A program made the position numbers and the translations under genes. Below the pieces are notes generated by a model, which was not told where the DNA came from, did not search any database, and saw only the letters and a list, made by a program, of their open reading frames with translations. A stretch of DNA of 25,448 bases from Odoribacteraceae bacterium. GTDB taxonomy: Bacteria > Bacteroidota > Bacteroidia > Bacteroidales > Marinifilaceae. Shown here in pieces: positions 14,837 to 23,700 of this stretch. The stretch lies in assembly GCA_031259905.1 (NCBI GenBank), contig JAIRKS010000051.1, forward strand, positions 1-25,448, written 5' to 3'. Positions within the stretch are counted from its first letter, which is position 1. Each line of letters starts with the position of its first letter.

Positions 14837-17800
14837 ATGGTAGAAAGATTAAGTAAAGTTGCAAGAGAGTTTAACGTGGGCCACTCCACTATCGTGGAGT
14901 ACCTGCAAGAAAAGGGTATTCAGATTTCGTCTAATCCCAACACGAAGTTGACCGAAGAGCAATTCCTGCTGGTGGAAGCGAAATTTTCCAATGAAAGCAA
15001 GGCCAGGGGTATCTCGATAAAAAGCGATAAGTATCATCGTCCAAAGAAGGAGACTATATCTATCGACAAACCAGCATCCAAAGAGTCATCAAAGTTTATT
15101 TCCGTGAAAGACGAGGTGAAAAACCGCGGTATCAAGATCGTCGGGCATATCAACCAGAATCGCGTGCAGCCCTCACAAGAAAAAGTGGAGGAACAAGAAG
15201 TGACGAAGATGGAAGAATCTTTGAAAAAGAGCCTGGAAGAACCTCTGCCTACTCCGGTTGAAAACGTTTTTTCCCCTCCCGTAGAGATACCGGTCTCTGT
15301 CGAGGAGAAGTCTGTCGAGGAGTCTCCCGTTGAGGAAATTGTCGTTACGCCAAAAACTGTCGAGGAATTACCTGTTGAGGAACCACTCGTCGAAGAGCAA
15401 CCCGTTATAGAGCAACCTGTCGAGGAGACTCCTCCCGTTGTCACCGCGACGTCACCGCAAGAGGATAAGGAAGAGAGCAAGGAAGAGAACAAGGCTGAGG
15501 AAACAGAAAAAAGAGCCGATGCTTTTACACTAAAGGTAGTGGGGACGCTCGACCTTGATAGTATCAACGACCGCACGCGCCCGCGTCCCAAAAGCAAAGC
15601 GGAGAAAAAAGCAGAAAGAAAGGAACGAGAAAGAAAAGAACAGGAAAGAAGGGAACAAGAAAGAAAAGAACAAGAAGGAGGAAAAAAAGAGTTGAAAAAA
15701 CAACAGGCAACAGCAACACCTCCCGTTCCTGACGAGACAACACGTAAATCAATTATTTTAGCTCCTCCTAAAAGTGAGAAATCCACGGAAGATGGTGGGG
15801 TACGCAAAAAGAAAAGAAACCGGATCTCTGTATCAAAAGACGAGAAGGTTACTATCAATGCCTCCGGGACAACACCCCGGCAGGAAGAGGGCAATAAAAA
15901 ATTGCGAACTGTTCAAAAGAAAAAGGTCTCCAAGGTAAAGATCAGTGAGGAGGAGATTGAAAAACAGGTCAAAGATACCCGTGCCCGCATGGAGGTCCGG
16001 GGGAAAACCAAAACGTCTAAACATCGCAAGGACAAACGAGAGGCCGTGCATCAACGGCGACAAGCCGAGATAGAGATGGCGGAGATGGAGAAGCGTGTCC
16101 TGAAAGTAACGGAATTCGTGACCGTTAGCGAATTGGCCACCATGATGGATATCCCCCCCACGAGCATCATTTCTGCTTGCATGTCATTGGGTCATTTCGT
16201 GGGGATCAACCAGCGATTGGACGCAGAGATCATCAATATCGTGGCAGAAGAGTTTGGATTCACGATAGAATTCGTGAGCGTCGATATTCAAGAAGCCATC
16301 GAGGAAGAGGAGGAGGACAAGTTGGAAGATATGGAACCACGTCCCCCCATCGTGACGGTCATGGGACACGTCGACCACGGGAAAACCTCATTACTGGACT
16401 ACATCCGAAAAGCGAATGTGATCGCCGGGGAGGCAGGAGGAATTACCCAGCACATCGGGGCATATAGTGTCATGCTTAGTGATGGGCGTACTGTGACATT
16501 CCTCGATACTCCCGGCCATGAGGCATTCACGGCCATGCGTGCCCGTGGCGCCCAGGTCACCGATATCGCCATCATCATCGTGTCGGCTGACGACCACGTG
16601 ATGCCCCAGACCGTGGAAGCTATTAATCATGCTAGTGCGGCCGGTGTGCCGATCGTCTTTGCGATAAACAAAATAGACAGGCCAGGAGCTAATCCGGAGA
16701 AGATAAAAGAAGAACTTGCCGGGATGAACTACCTGGTAGAAGACTGGGGAGGGAAATACCAGTCTCAAGAAATTTCTGCCAAGCAGGGACTGAATATTGA
16801 GGAGCTACTCGAAAAGGTATTGCTCGAAGCCGGGATGTTGGAGTTAAAGGCTAGCCCTCGCAAGAAAGCGACCGGGTCGACCATCGAATCTTCGCTTGAT
16901 AAGGGACGCGGGTACGTGGCCACGATATTAGTGCAAAACGGGACGCTTCGGGTAGGCGATGTGGTACTTGCCGGGCAATACTTTGGTCACGTGAAGGCGA
17001 TGTTCAACGAACGCGGGCAGAAATTAGAAGAAGCCGGTCCGTCAACCCCCGTATTGATTCTTGGCTTGGACGGTGCGCCGCAAGCGGGTGATAAATTTAA
17101 TGTGATGGACAATGAGAAAGATGCACGCGCCCTGGCTAACAAACGCAAGCAATTGCAACGTGAGCAAGGATTACGTACCCAGAAACACATCACGCTGGAC
17201 GAGATTGGACGGCGGATTGCCATCGGCAACTTCCAGGAATTAAACATCATTGTGAAAGGAGACGTGGACGGTTCTATCGAGGCGCTCTCCGATTCGTTGA
17301 TCAAGCTCTCCACTCGGGAAATACAGGTGAACGTGATCCACAAAGCCGTAGGACAGATCTCCGAGGGAGATATCATGTTAGCTGCCGCTTCCAACGCTAT
17401 CATTGTTGGTTTCCAGGTGCGTCCCTCATTAGGAGCGCGCAAATTAGCCGAAAAAGAACAAATCGACATCCGCCTCTACTCGATCATCTACACCGCCATT
17501 GAGGAGATCAAATCCGCAATGGAAGGGATGCTCTCGCCGGAAATAAAGGAAGAGATCACCTCGACGGTAGAGGTAATGGAAACCTTCAAAATATCGAAAG
17601 TGGGCACGGTCGCCGGGTGTATTGTTCGGGATGGCAAAATCACCCGATCGACCAAAGTGCGAGTTATCCGAGATGGCATTGTAATCTACTCTGGTGAGTT
17701 AGGATCGTTGAAACGTTTCAAGGACGACGTGAAGGAGGTCGCAAAAGGATTCGAATGTGGTTTAAACATACAAAATTTCAACGATCTACAACAAGGAGAC

Positions 17801-17845
17801 TTCATTGAATCGTTTGAAGAGATAGCGATCAAAAAAACATTGTAG
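14837..17845 (+). CDS. infB: Translation initiation factor IF-2
   Basis: A 1002-aa GTPase that brings initiator tRNA to the ribosome. An N-terminal helical module (about 1-50, VERLSKVAREFNVG) is followed by a long low-complexity linker, with Val-Glu-Glu-Pro repeats (about 134-198) and an Arg/Glu/Lys-rich helix (about 254-285). The IF2_N module lies near 418-485. G-domain motifs are GHVDHGKT at 510-517, DTPGHE at 557-562 and NKID near 612. Domains II-IV fill the C-terminus. The long linker is common in Bacteroidetes IF-2. It is the third gene of the rimP operon, 40 nt after nusA. No stem-type terminator is evident after the stop. Confidence 0.97.
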   Translation: MVERLSKVAREFNVGHSTIVEYLQEKGIQISSNPNTKLTEEQFLLVEAKFSNESKARGISIKSDKYHRPKKETISIDKPASKESSKFISVKDEVKNRGIKIVGHINQNRVQPSQEKVEEQEVTKMEESLKKSLEEPLPTPVENVFSPPVEIPVSVEEKSVEESPVEEIVVTPKTVEELPVEEPLVEEQPVIEQPVEETPPVVTATSPQEDKEESKEENKAEETEKRADAFTLKVVGTLDLDSINDRTRPRPKSKAEKKAERKERERKEQERREQERKEQEGGKKELKKQQATATPPVPDETTRKSIILAPPKSEKSTEDGGVRKKKRNRISVSKDEKVTINASGTTPRQEEGNKKLRTVQKKKVSKVKISEEEIEKQVKDTRARMEVRGKTKTSKHRKDKREAVHQRRQAEIEMAEMEKRVLKVTEFVTVSELATMMDIPPTSIISACMSLGHFVGINQRLDAEIINIVAEEFGFTIEFVSVDIQEAIEEEEEDKLEDMEPRPPIVTVMGHVDHGKTSLLDYIRKANVIAGEAGGITQHIGAYSVMLSDGRTVTFLDTPGHEAFTAMRARGAQVTDIAIIIVSADDHVMPQTVEAINHASAAGVPIVFAINKIDRPGANPEKIKEELAGMNYLVEDWGGKYQSQEISAKQGLNIEELLEKVLLEAGMLELKASPRKKATGSTIESSLDKGRGYVATILVQNGTLRVGDVVLAGQYFGHVKAMFNERGQKLEEAGPSTPVLILGLDGAPQAGDKFNVMDNEKDARALANKRKQLQREQGLRTQKHITLDEIGRRIAIGNFQELNIIVKGDVDGSIEALSDSLIKLSTREIQVNVIHKAVGQISEGDIMLAAASNAIIVGFQVRPSLGARKLAEKEQIDIRLYSIIYTAIEEIKSAMEGMLSPEIKEEITSTVEVMETFKISKVGTVAGCIVRDGKITRSTKVRVIRDGIVIYSGELGSLKRFKDDVKEVAKGFECGLNIQNFNDLQQGDFIESFEEIAIKKTL

Positions 17846-17940
17846 ATTTTTTAACCTATTAATAACACATTCTTGCCCGGCTGTTCCCGAATTTTGCGAA
17901 AGGAATACAACTAAGTATAGAATCTTTAAATAATTGAAAT

Positions 17941-18402
17941 ATGAAGAGAATACTCATCTGTGTGGTCTTATCGACCATAATGGTCGGCGCCGCTACGGCT
18001 CAAGTATTAAAACCGGTAAAATGGGCGATTTCCGTAAAAAAAGTGAGTGAAGGAACATATGACGTGCTATGCAAGGCTACGATCGACGCAACCTGGCACT
18101 TGTACGACACGAAGCTTCCGGAAGGGGGCCCGATACCCACCACGTTTCACGTCGACACGGATGAAACCGATGGCGTCGAATTAATAGACGAATTCAAGGC
18201 AACAACAAAACCACTCATCGAGAAAAGCGAGGCTTTCAACATGGAATTAGCTTATTTTGCAAATACGGTGACATTCGTGCAACGGGTGAAACTGACCAAG
18301 GGAAAGGCTAAATTAGCAGGTTACGTGGAATTTATGGCATGTAATAATGGACAATGTATACCACCTGCTGAGGAAGAATTTGAGTTTGAACTAACGAAAT
18401 AA
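17941..18402 (+). CDS. Periplasmic DsbD N-terminal (alpha) domain-like protein
   Basis: A 153-aa exported protein with a signal peptide ending at residue 20 (ATAQ). The mature part fits the immunoglobulin-like alpha domain of the disulfide reductase DsbD (also called disulfide bond corrector). It has the W-x-H-Y core (TWHLYDTKLPEGGPIPTTF) and the paired cysteines C134 and C139 in FMACNNGQCIPP, the redox site of that domain. In full DsbD this domain passes electrons from the membrane and thioredoxin domains to periplasmic partners; neither of those domains is encoded here. It might receive electrons from a separately encoded transporter, or work with a TlpA-type protein. It ends at a terminator and seems to be monocistronic. 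Confidence 0.83.
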   Translation: MKRILICVVLSTIMVGAATAQVLKPVKWAISVKKVSEGTYDVLCKATIDATWHLYDTKLPEGGPIPTTFHVDTDETDGVELIDEFKATTKPLIEKSEAFNMELAYFANTVTFVQRVKLTKGKAKLAGYVEFMACNNGQCIPPAEEEFEFELTK

Positions 18403-18406
18403 AAAA

Positions 18407-18436
18407 AGCCGTCGCGTACCTCGGCGGCTTCATTTT
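18407..18436 (+). terminator. Terminator after the DsbD-alpha-like gene
   Basis: An A-run precedes the 8-bp stem AGCCGTCG (18407-18414) paired with CGGCGGCT (18422-18429, one G-T pair). The loop is 7 nt and a T-rich tail follows. The preceding A-run could also pair with the T-rich tail, making it partly bidirectional. Confidence 0.8.
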
Positions 18437-18449
18437 AAACCATGATACT

Positions 18450-18827
18450 ATGAAATTAGCAGTTATTGCGCACGATGGGAAAAAGGCAGAAATGGTCGCC
18501 TTCTTGAACAAACATTTGCACTTTTTGCACTCCGCCAACATCGAAATTATCGCTACCGGCACGACCGGTAAACACGTGCAAGCTGCCGGTCTGCAAGCAG
18601 AATGTTTATTGTCTGGACCGTTAGGCGGGGATGCGGAGATCGCTGCGCAAGTCGCCGAAGGAAGAATACAAATGGTTTTCTTCTTTCGCGATCCGTTAGA
18701 CAGGCATCCTCACGAGCCAGACGTGCAAATGCTCATGCGCGTATGTGATGTACACAACGTCCCGCTGGCCACCAACCCGGCGTCCGCCGAATTCATGCTC
18801 CTTGGGTACGAGAACAAAAATAGTTGA
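18450..18827 (+). CDS. mgsA: Methylglyoxal synthase
   Basis: A 125-aa cytosolic enzyme that converts dihydroxyacetone phosphate to methylglyoxal and phosphate, a bypass of lower glycolysis when phosphate is scarce. The family pattern is intact: H8 and D9 in AHDGKK, TGTTG at 36-40 for phosphate binding, catalytic D61 in GPLGGD, D81 in RDPLD, and H88 and D91 in PHEPD, equivalent to H98 and D101 of the E. coli enzyme. The size is typical of short family members. It starts 14 nt after a terminator, so it may have its own promoter, and it is followed 20 nt later by the His-rich gene. Confidence 0.95.
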   Translation: MKLAVIAHDGKKAEMVAFLNKHLHFLHSANIEIIATGTTGKHVQAAGLQAECLLSGPLGGDAEIAAQVAEGRIQMVFFFRDPLDRHPHEPDVQMLMRVCDVHNVPLATNPASAEFMLLGYENKNS

Positions 18828-18847
18828 CTGGATAGAAACAAAGAGAC

Positions 18848-19255
18848 ATGAGAAAAAGACATGGCATATTCGCTTTATTATGGACAGCATGTGCGTGCAT
18901 GCTGTTCCTTTTTGCCATGCCCCATCATCACCACGGTCACATTAGCTGTTTTAATTTCTTGCACTGCGCTCCGGAAGAGGAATCTGCGGGATGTGACCAC
19001 GACCATCCGGACCCTTCCAGTGAAAACGCTTGTCCCGCAAACCTTCTCGCTGGGATAACGCTCGTCCGCCAGCAATCCAGCGAGAACTCCTACTCATCGG
19101 ATTTCATCCCCCTACACTTTATCCTATCTTTAAACGGGAACCATTCCCCCGTCGTGTCGTGCGTCAAAAAAGCCCCTGTTCCTTCTTACAGGGAGCAGTT
19201 TCGCGTACGCCTCTCCATGCGTGTCCGAATCGGACGTGCCCCACCCCTCGGCTAA
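18848..19255 (+). CDS. His-rich small exported protein, DUF6769-like
   Basis: A 135-aa protein with one N-terminal hydrophobic segment (residues 8-23) immediately followed by PHHHHGH and several Cys and His (HCAPEE, CDHDHPD, ACP). This arrangement recalls small Bacteroidetes proteins (I think DUF6769) that sit next to heavy-metal RND efflux genes. The His/Cys cluster would face the periplasm and could bind copper, silver, zinc or a related ion. The C-terminus ends in APPLG. Three efflux genes in the same orientation follow after a 380-bp spacer, which supports a role in metal handling as a sensor or metallochaperone; that role is inference. Confidence 0.72.
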   Translation: MRKRHGIFALLWTACACMLFLFAMPHHHHGHISCFNFLHCAPEEESAGCDHDHPDPSSENACPANLLAGITLVRQQSSENSYSSDFIPLHFILSLNGNHSPVVSCVKKAPVPSYREQFRVRLSMRVRIGRAPPLG

Positions 19256-19543
19256 GTTGATCATTGACGACAAAAACGTCGTCTGCGAGAAATCGCACAT
19301 CATAATTCCCTTGTTTTAACGTGAGCTTGATCCAGGTTAATTCCTGCCGGTCTATCGTGAATATACTTTCCGGTTCATCATCACGAGGCGGGAAATAGCG
19401 ACTGGTGCGAAAGGCACGAAAATCAGCACGTGCGAGAGAGGCTTTCTACACGAGGTAAAATCTATCAAGAATGGTTGTAAAATGCATGTAAATAGATACA
19501 ACGATACAGTAAGTAGAATCGACACTATTAGCAGGAAATCCAT
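19166..19543 (-). pseudogene. Possible frameshifted small membrane-protein gene
   Basis: On the minus strand an ATG at 19543 opens a frame encoding one hydrophobic helix (MDFLLIVSILLTVSLYLF) and then a region ending near TSCRK (about 19443). Continuing in that frame gives unconvincing sequence. In the frame one base back, the same strand is open from 19445 to a stop at 19166 and reads like real protein: RTSRYFPPRDDEPES, then FTIDRQELTWIKLTLKQGNY, then DVRFLADDVFVVND. One lost base near 19441-19445 would join the two. The end overlaps the 3' end of the His-rich gene in antisense. The family is unknown. It may also be chance open sequence. It fills most of the 380-bp spacer at 19256-19634, where I find no clear promoter. 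Confidence 0.3.
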
Positions 19544-19634
19544 CTGCTAGTTTTCATTCAAGATAGTGATTATTTGCATTCTCGTTAGATAGATCTCGCA
19601 ATCTTTATCATTCATTCCATTTAAATCAACTACT

Positions 19635-19676
19635 ATGAAATAAAATATATTATATTACTCGCTCATTGCGATCCTT
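19635..19676 (+). other. Interrupted signal peptide of the efflux adaptor
   Basis: ATG AAA at 19635-19640 is followed by an in-frame TAA at 19641-19643. The same frame then reads NILYYSLIAILVFTGC, a lipoprotein signal peptide with lipobox FTGC (Cys codon at 19689-19691), and continues without a break into the adaptor. Without the TAA the start would be a normal lipoprotein start at 19635. Confidence 0.75.
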
Positions 19677-20759
19677 GTGTTCACGGGATGCAGAAACAGC
19701 GACCCCACACGAAAAGAGATAGAAAAAGAAGAAGAACGTCACGGCGACATCATATTATTCACCCACGAGCAAGCGGCCAAAATCTTGTTTTCCGTGCAAG
19801 AGATACAACCTACCACCTTCCACCAGGTGATCAAGACAAGCGGGCAAATCCTGCCGGCCACCGACGAGGAAGTAATCGTTGCGGCCACCAGCAACGGGAT
19901 AATCTCCTTTTCCTCGAATCTCTCCGAGGGGAAGACCGTTAACAAAGGAGAGCCACTCTTCCAACTTTCCACCCGGGCCATCGCCGGTGGAGACTACTAT
20001 GCCCGGACAAAAGCCGTCCATGAGGCTGCGCGACAAGCCTTCGAGCGTGCGGAGGCTCTGCTAAAAGACGACATCATCTCCAGGCAAGAATACGAGAAGA
20101 TTCGCTTGGAGCACGAGACTGCCCGTCTCGCCTTCGAGGCCATAGCTGGCCGTCAAACGGGCACCGGGATCAATATCTCTTCCCCGTTAAAAGGATACCT
20201 CAAGAACATCCGGGTCAAGACGGGAGAATACGTTGCGGAAGGAGCACCCCTGGCCACCGTTGTCCAGGAGCGACGATTAGTACTCCGCACCGAAGTCTCG
20301 CAAAAATACTACCCGGCACTCGATCAAATCACCACGGCTCATTTTCGGGCCTCTCACGACCAACGCCTCTACACCCTCTCGGAATTAAACGGTCGTCTCC
20401 TCTCTTGCGGGAAGAGTACCGGGGAGAACTCATTCTACATCCCCGTGTCCTTTGAATTTGATAACCGCGAGGGCATTGTCCCCGGCGCCTTCGTGGAGGT
20501 ATTCCTGATCTCCGCTCCGGTCGAGAACGCCCTCGTGATCCCACTCTCCGCCCTGACCAACGAGATGGGAAATTTCTACGTCTACGTCCAGGTCGACGAA
20601 GAGGAATACCGCAAGCAAGAGGTCGTACTTGGTGCCGGCGATGGGAAAGAGATACAAGTGACGCGAGGGCTGCAACCCGGCGACCGTGTGGTGACGCAAG
20701 GCGCCTACCAGGTAAAAATGGCCACGGGACAACCCATCCCCCACGGCCATGCCCATTAA
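19677..20759 (+). CDS. RND efflux periplasmic adaptor (CusB/HlyD type)
   Basis: The open frame starts at a GTG (19677) and encodes 360 residues, but the true start was probably the ATG at 19635, whose third codon is now TAA (see the entry at 19635-19676). The protein has a lipoyl/barrel-sandwich half (KTSGQILPATDEEVIVAATS, about 48-67), an alpha-hairpin (about 108-158, KAVHEAARQAFERAEALL), the second lipoyl half (ISSPLKGYLKNIRVKTGEYV, about 168-187), then beta-barrel and membrane-proximal domains. It links the inner-membrane pump to the outer-membrane channel. The C-terminus ends HGHAH, possibly metal-binding. From GTG the product lacks an export signal, so either an upstream non-standard start, reinitiation, or gene inactivation applies. 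Confidence 0.85.
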   Translation: MFTGCRNSDPTRKEIEKEEERHGDIILFTHEQAAKILFSVQEIQPTTFHQVIKTSGQILPATDEEVIVAATSNGIISFSSNLSEGKTVNKGEPLFQLSTRAIAGGDYYARTKAVHEAARQAFERAEALLKDDIISRQEYEKIRLEHETARLAFEAIAGRQTGTGINISSPLKGYLKNIRVKTGEYVAEGAPLATVVQERRLVLRTEVSQKYYPALDQITTAHFRASHDQRLYTLSELNGRLLSCGKSTGENSFYIPVSFEFDNREGIVPGAFVEVFLISAPVENALVIPLSALTNEMGNFYVYVQVDEEEYRKQEVVLGAGDGKEIQVTRGLQPGDRVVTQGAYQVKMATGQPIPHGHAH

Positions 20760-20792
20760 CGAATCCATTGTTAAATATTAAAGTGAACGAAC

Positions 20793-23700
20793 ATGCTAAA
20801 CAAGATTATAAATTACTCGCTTCACAACCGTCTGCTTGTCCTCGTTGTCTCCGTGACGCTACTCCTCTGGGGCTTGTACGCGACACTCTATGTAGAAGTA
20901 GACGTCTTCCCGGATCTGAACGCCCCGACGGTCGTCGTGATGACCGAGGCGCGCGGCATGGCTCCCGAGGAAGTCGAGCGCATGGTTACCTTCCCGGTAG
21001 AAGCTGCGGTCAACGGGGCAGCGGGCGTCCGGCGCGTACGCTCCTCCACTACCACGGGATTTTCCGTCGTCTGGGTAGAATTTGAGTGGGGTACGGACAT
21101 ATACATCGCCCGGCAGATCGTCAGTGAAAAACTTGCCGTCGTGAGAGAATCGCTACCGTCGAACGCCGGGGATCCCACGTTAGGCCCGCAATCCTCCATC
21201 CTGGGAGAGATCATGATCATCGGCCTGACCGCCGACACGACCTCCCTGCAAGAACTCCGCTCCATCGCCGACTGGACGATCCGTCCGCGACTCCTCTCCA
21301 CTGGTGGGGTGGCGCAAGTCGCCGTGATTGGCGGAGAAATCAAGGAATACCAGATACAACTCGATCCCGCCCGGATGAAATACCATGACGTCTCCCTCGA
21401 CGAGATACTCCCCGTCGTCGAGAACATGAACCAGAACGCCACCGGTGGCGTGCACTACGAGTACGGGAACGAGTACATCGTCCAGGGTATCCTCTCGACG
21501 TCCGATGTCGAGGAACTTGGCAAGGCTGTCATCAAGCGCGTCAACCGCGTCCCTCTCCTCCTTGCCGATGTCGCCGACATACGGGTGGGCAACCGCTCGC
21601 CCCGTCTCGGCCTGGCTTCCGAGAAGACAAAGCCGGCGATACTCGTCACCGTGACCAAGCAGCCAAACACAAACACCATCGAACTGACCGACAAGTTAGA
21701 CGACGCCCTCCGCGAGTTACAACAAACACTTCCCGGCGATCTTCGCGTCAGCACCGACATCTTCCGGCAATCGCGTTTCATCGAAAGTTCAATCGCCAAC
21801 GTCCGCGACGCGCTCCTCGAGGGAGCACTCTTCGTGGTTGTCATCCTCTTTTTCTTCCTGGCGAACGGGCGAGCCACTGTTATCTCTCTCGTGGCCATGC
21901 CCGTCTCCCTGCTCGCGGCCGTCCTCGTGCTCCGCACCCTGGGATTAACCATCAACACCATGAGTCTCGGTGGCCTTGCCATCGCCATCGGTTCGCTGGT
22001 CGACGACGCCATCGTCGACGTGGAAAACGTCTACAAGCGACTGCGGGAAAACCGTTCCCTGCCGGAAGGCGAACGTCATTCCTCCTCCCGGGTCGTCTTC
22101 GACGCCTCCACGGAGGTACGAATGCCCATCCTCAACTCCACGCTCATCATCGTGGCCTGTTTCCTCCCGCTCTTCTTCCTCTCCGGGATGGAGGGACGAA
22201 TGCTCGTCCCACTGGGCATTGCCTTCATCGTGGCCCTCTTCGCCTCTACCATCGTGGCTCTCACCCTCACGCCCGTCATGTGCAGCTACATGCTGACCTC
22301 CTCCCGCGCGCTAAAGCGTGCCGATCGCGAGGCGTTCCTGCCCCGCGTCCTGAAAAAAGGATACGAGAAGACCCTCGCCGGGGCGTTATGCCACCGGGGC
22401 TGGGTGCTCTCCATCACGGGCATCCTGCTCGCGGGAGCGATCGTCCTGATGACCGGGCTGGGCCGCAGTTTCCTCCCCTCCTTTAACGAGGGATCGCTTA
22501 CCATCAACTGCACCACCCTTCCCGGTATCTCCCTCGAGGAATCTGACAAGATGGGACGGCTCGCGGAGCAGATCCTCCTCGATATCCCCGAAATACAAAC
22601 TGTTGCCCGGAAAACCGGACGCGCCGAGTTAGACGAGCATGCCCTCGGGGTCAACGTGTCCGAGATAGAAGCCCCGTTCATCCTCGCCGGGCGATCCCGC
22701 GAGGAATTCATGGCCGACGCGCGCCGGCAACTCTCCGTGCTAAGCGGAATGAATATCGAGATCGGGCAACCCATCTCGCACCGCATCGACGCCATGCTAT
22801 CCGGCACCCGTGCCAACATCGCCATCAAGCTCTTCGGCGAGGAGCTTGACAAACTGCACGCCACCGGCACCCGGATGAAAGAGGCCATCGAGGACGTCGA
22901 GGGCATCGTCGACTTGAACCTCGAACAACAAGTCGAGCGCCCTCAACTCCAACTCGTCCCGCGCCGTGAACTACTCGCGAAATACGGCATCTCCCTCCCC
23001 GCCTTCTCCACCTTCATCCAGACCGCGCTCTCCGGCCGCGTCGTCTCGCGCGTGTACGAGGGCGGCAAGAGCTTCGACCTCGTCCTGAAAGCGAAAGACG
23101 ACAGCCACGCCACCATCGAAACCATCGGGGAACTCATGATAGACACTCCCGACGGGAAAGTTCCCCTCCATCACGTCGCCGAGATCCGTACTGCTGCCGG
23201 GCCGAACACCATCAGCCGGGAAAACGTCCAGCGCAAAATCGTCCTCTCCGCCAACGTCGCCGGGAGAGACCTCGGGGGAGTCGTCCGGGACATCCGCGCC
23301 GCCATCGACGAGAAAATCACTCTCCCCGAGGGATACCGCGTGGAATACGGCGGGCAATTCGAAAGCGAGCGAGCCGCCTCGCGCACCCTCTACCTTGCCT
23401 CGCTCGTCTCCATCATTCTCGTCTTCCTCCTCCTCTACAACCAATTCCGCGACGCTTCCCTCGCGTGGATCATCATGCTCAACCTTCCCCTCGCCATCAT
23501 CGGCGGGATCGCCAGTATATGGCTCACCTCGGGCATCATCAGCATCCCCGCCATCATCGGCTTCATCTCCCTCTTCGGGATAGCCACCCGCAACGGGATA
23601 CTGCTCGTCGCGCGCTACCGCCATCTCCAGGGCGAGGGCCTCTCCCCGCTGGAAAGCGTCACGCGAGGATCGCTCGACCGCCTCAATCCCATACTAATGA

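Noticed and set aside
17846..17940. Terminator after infB.
   Set aside because: There is a T-run just after the stop but no preceding stem. Read-through or factor-dependent ending remains possible.
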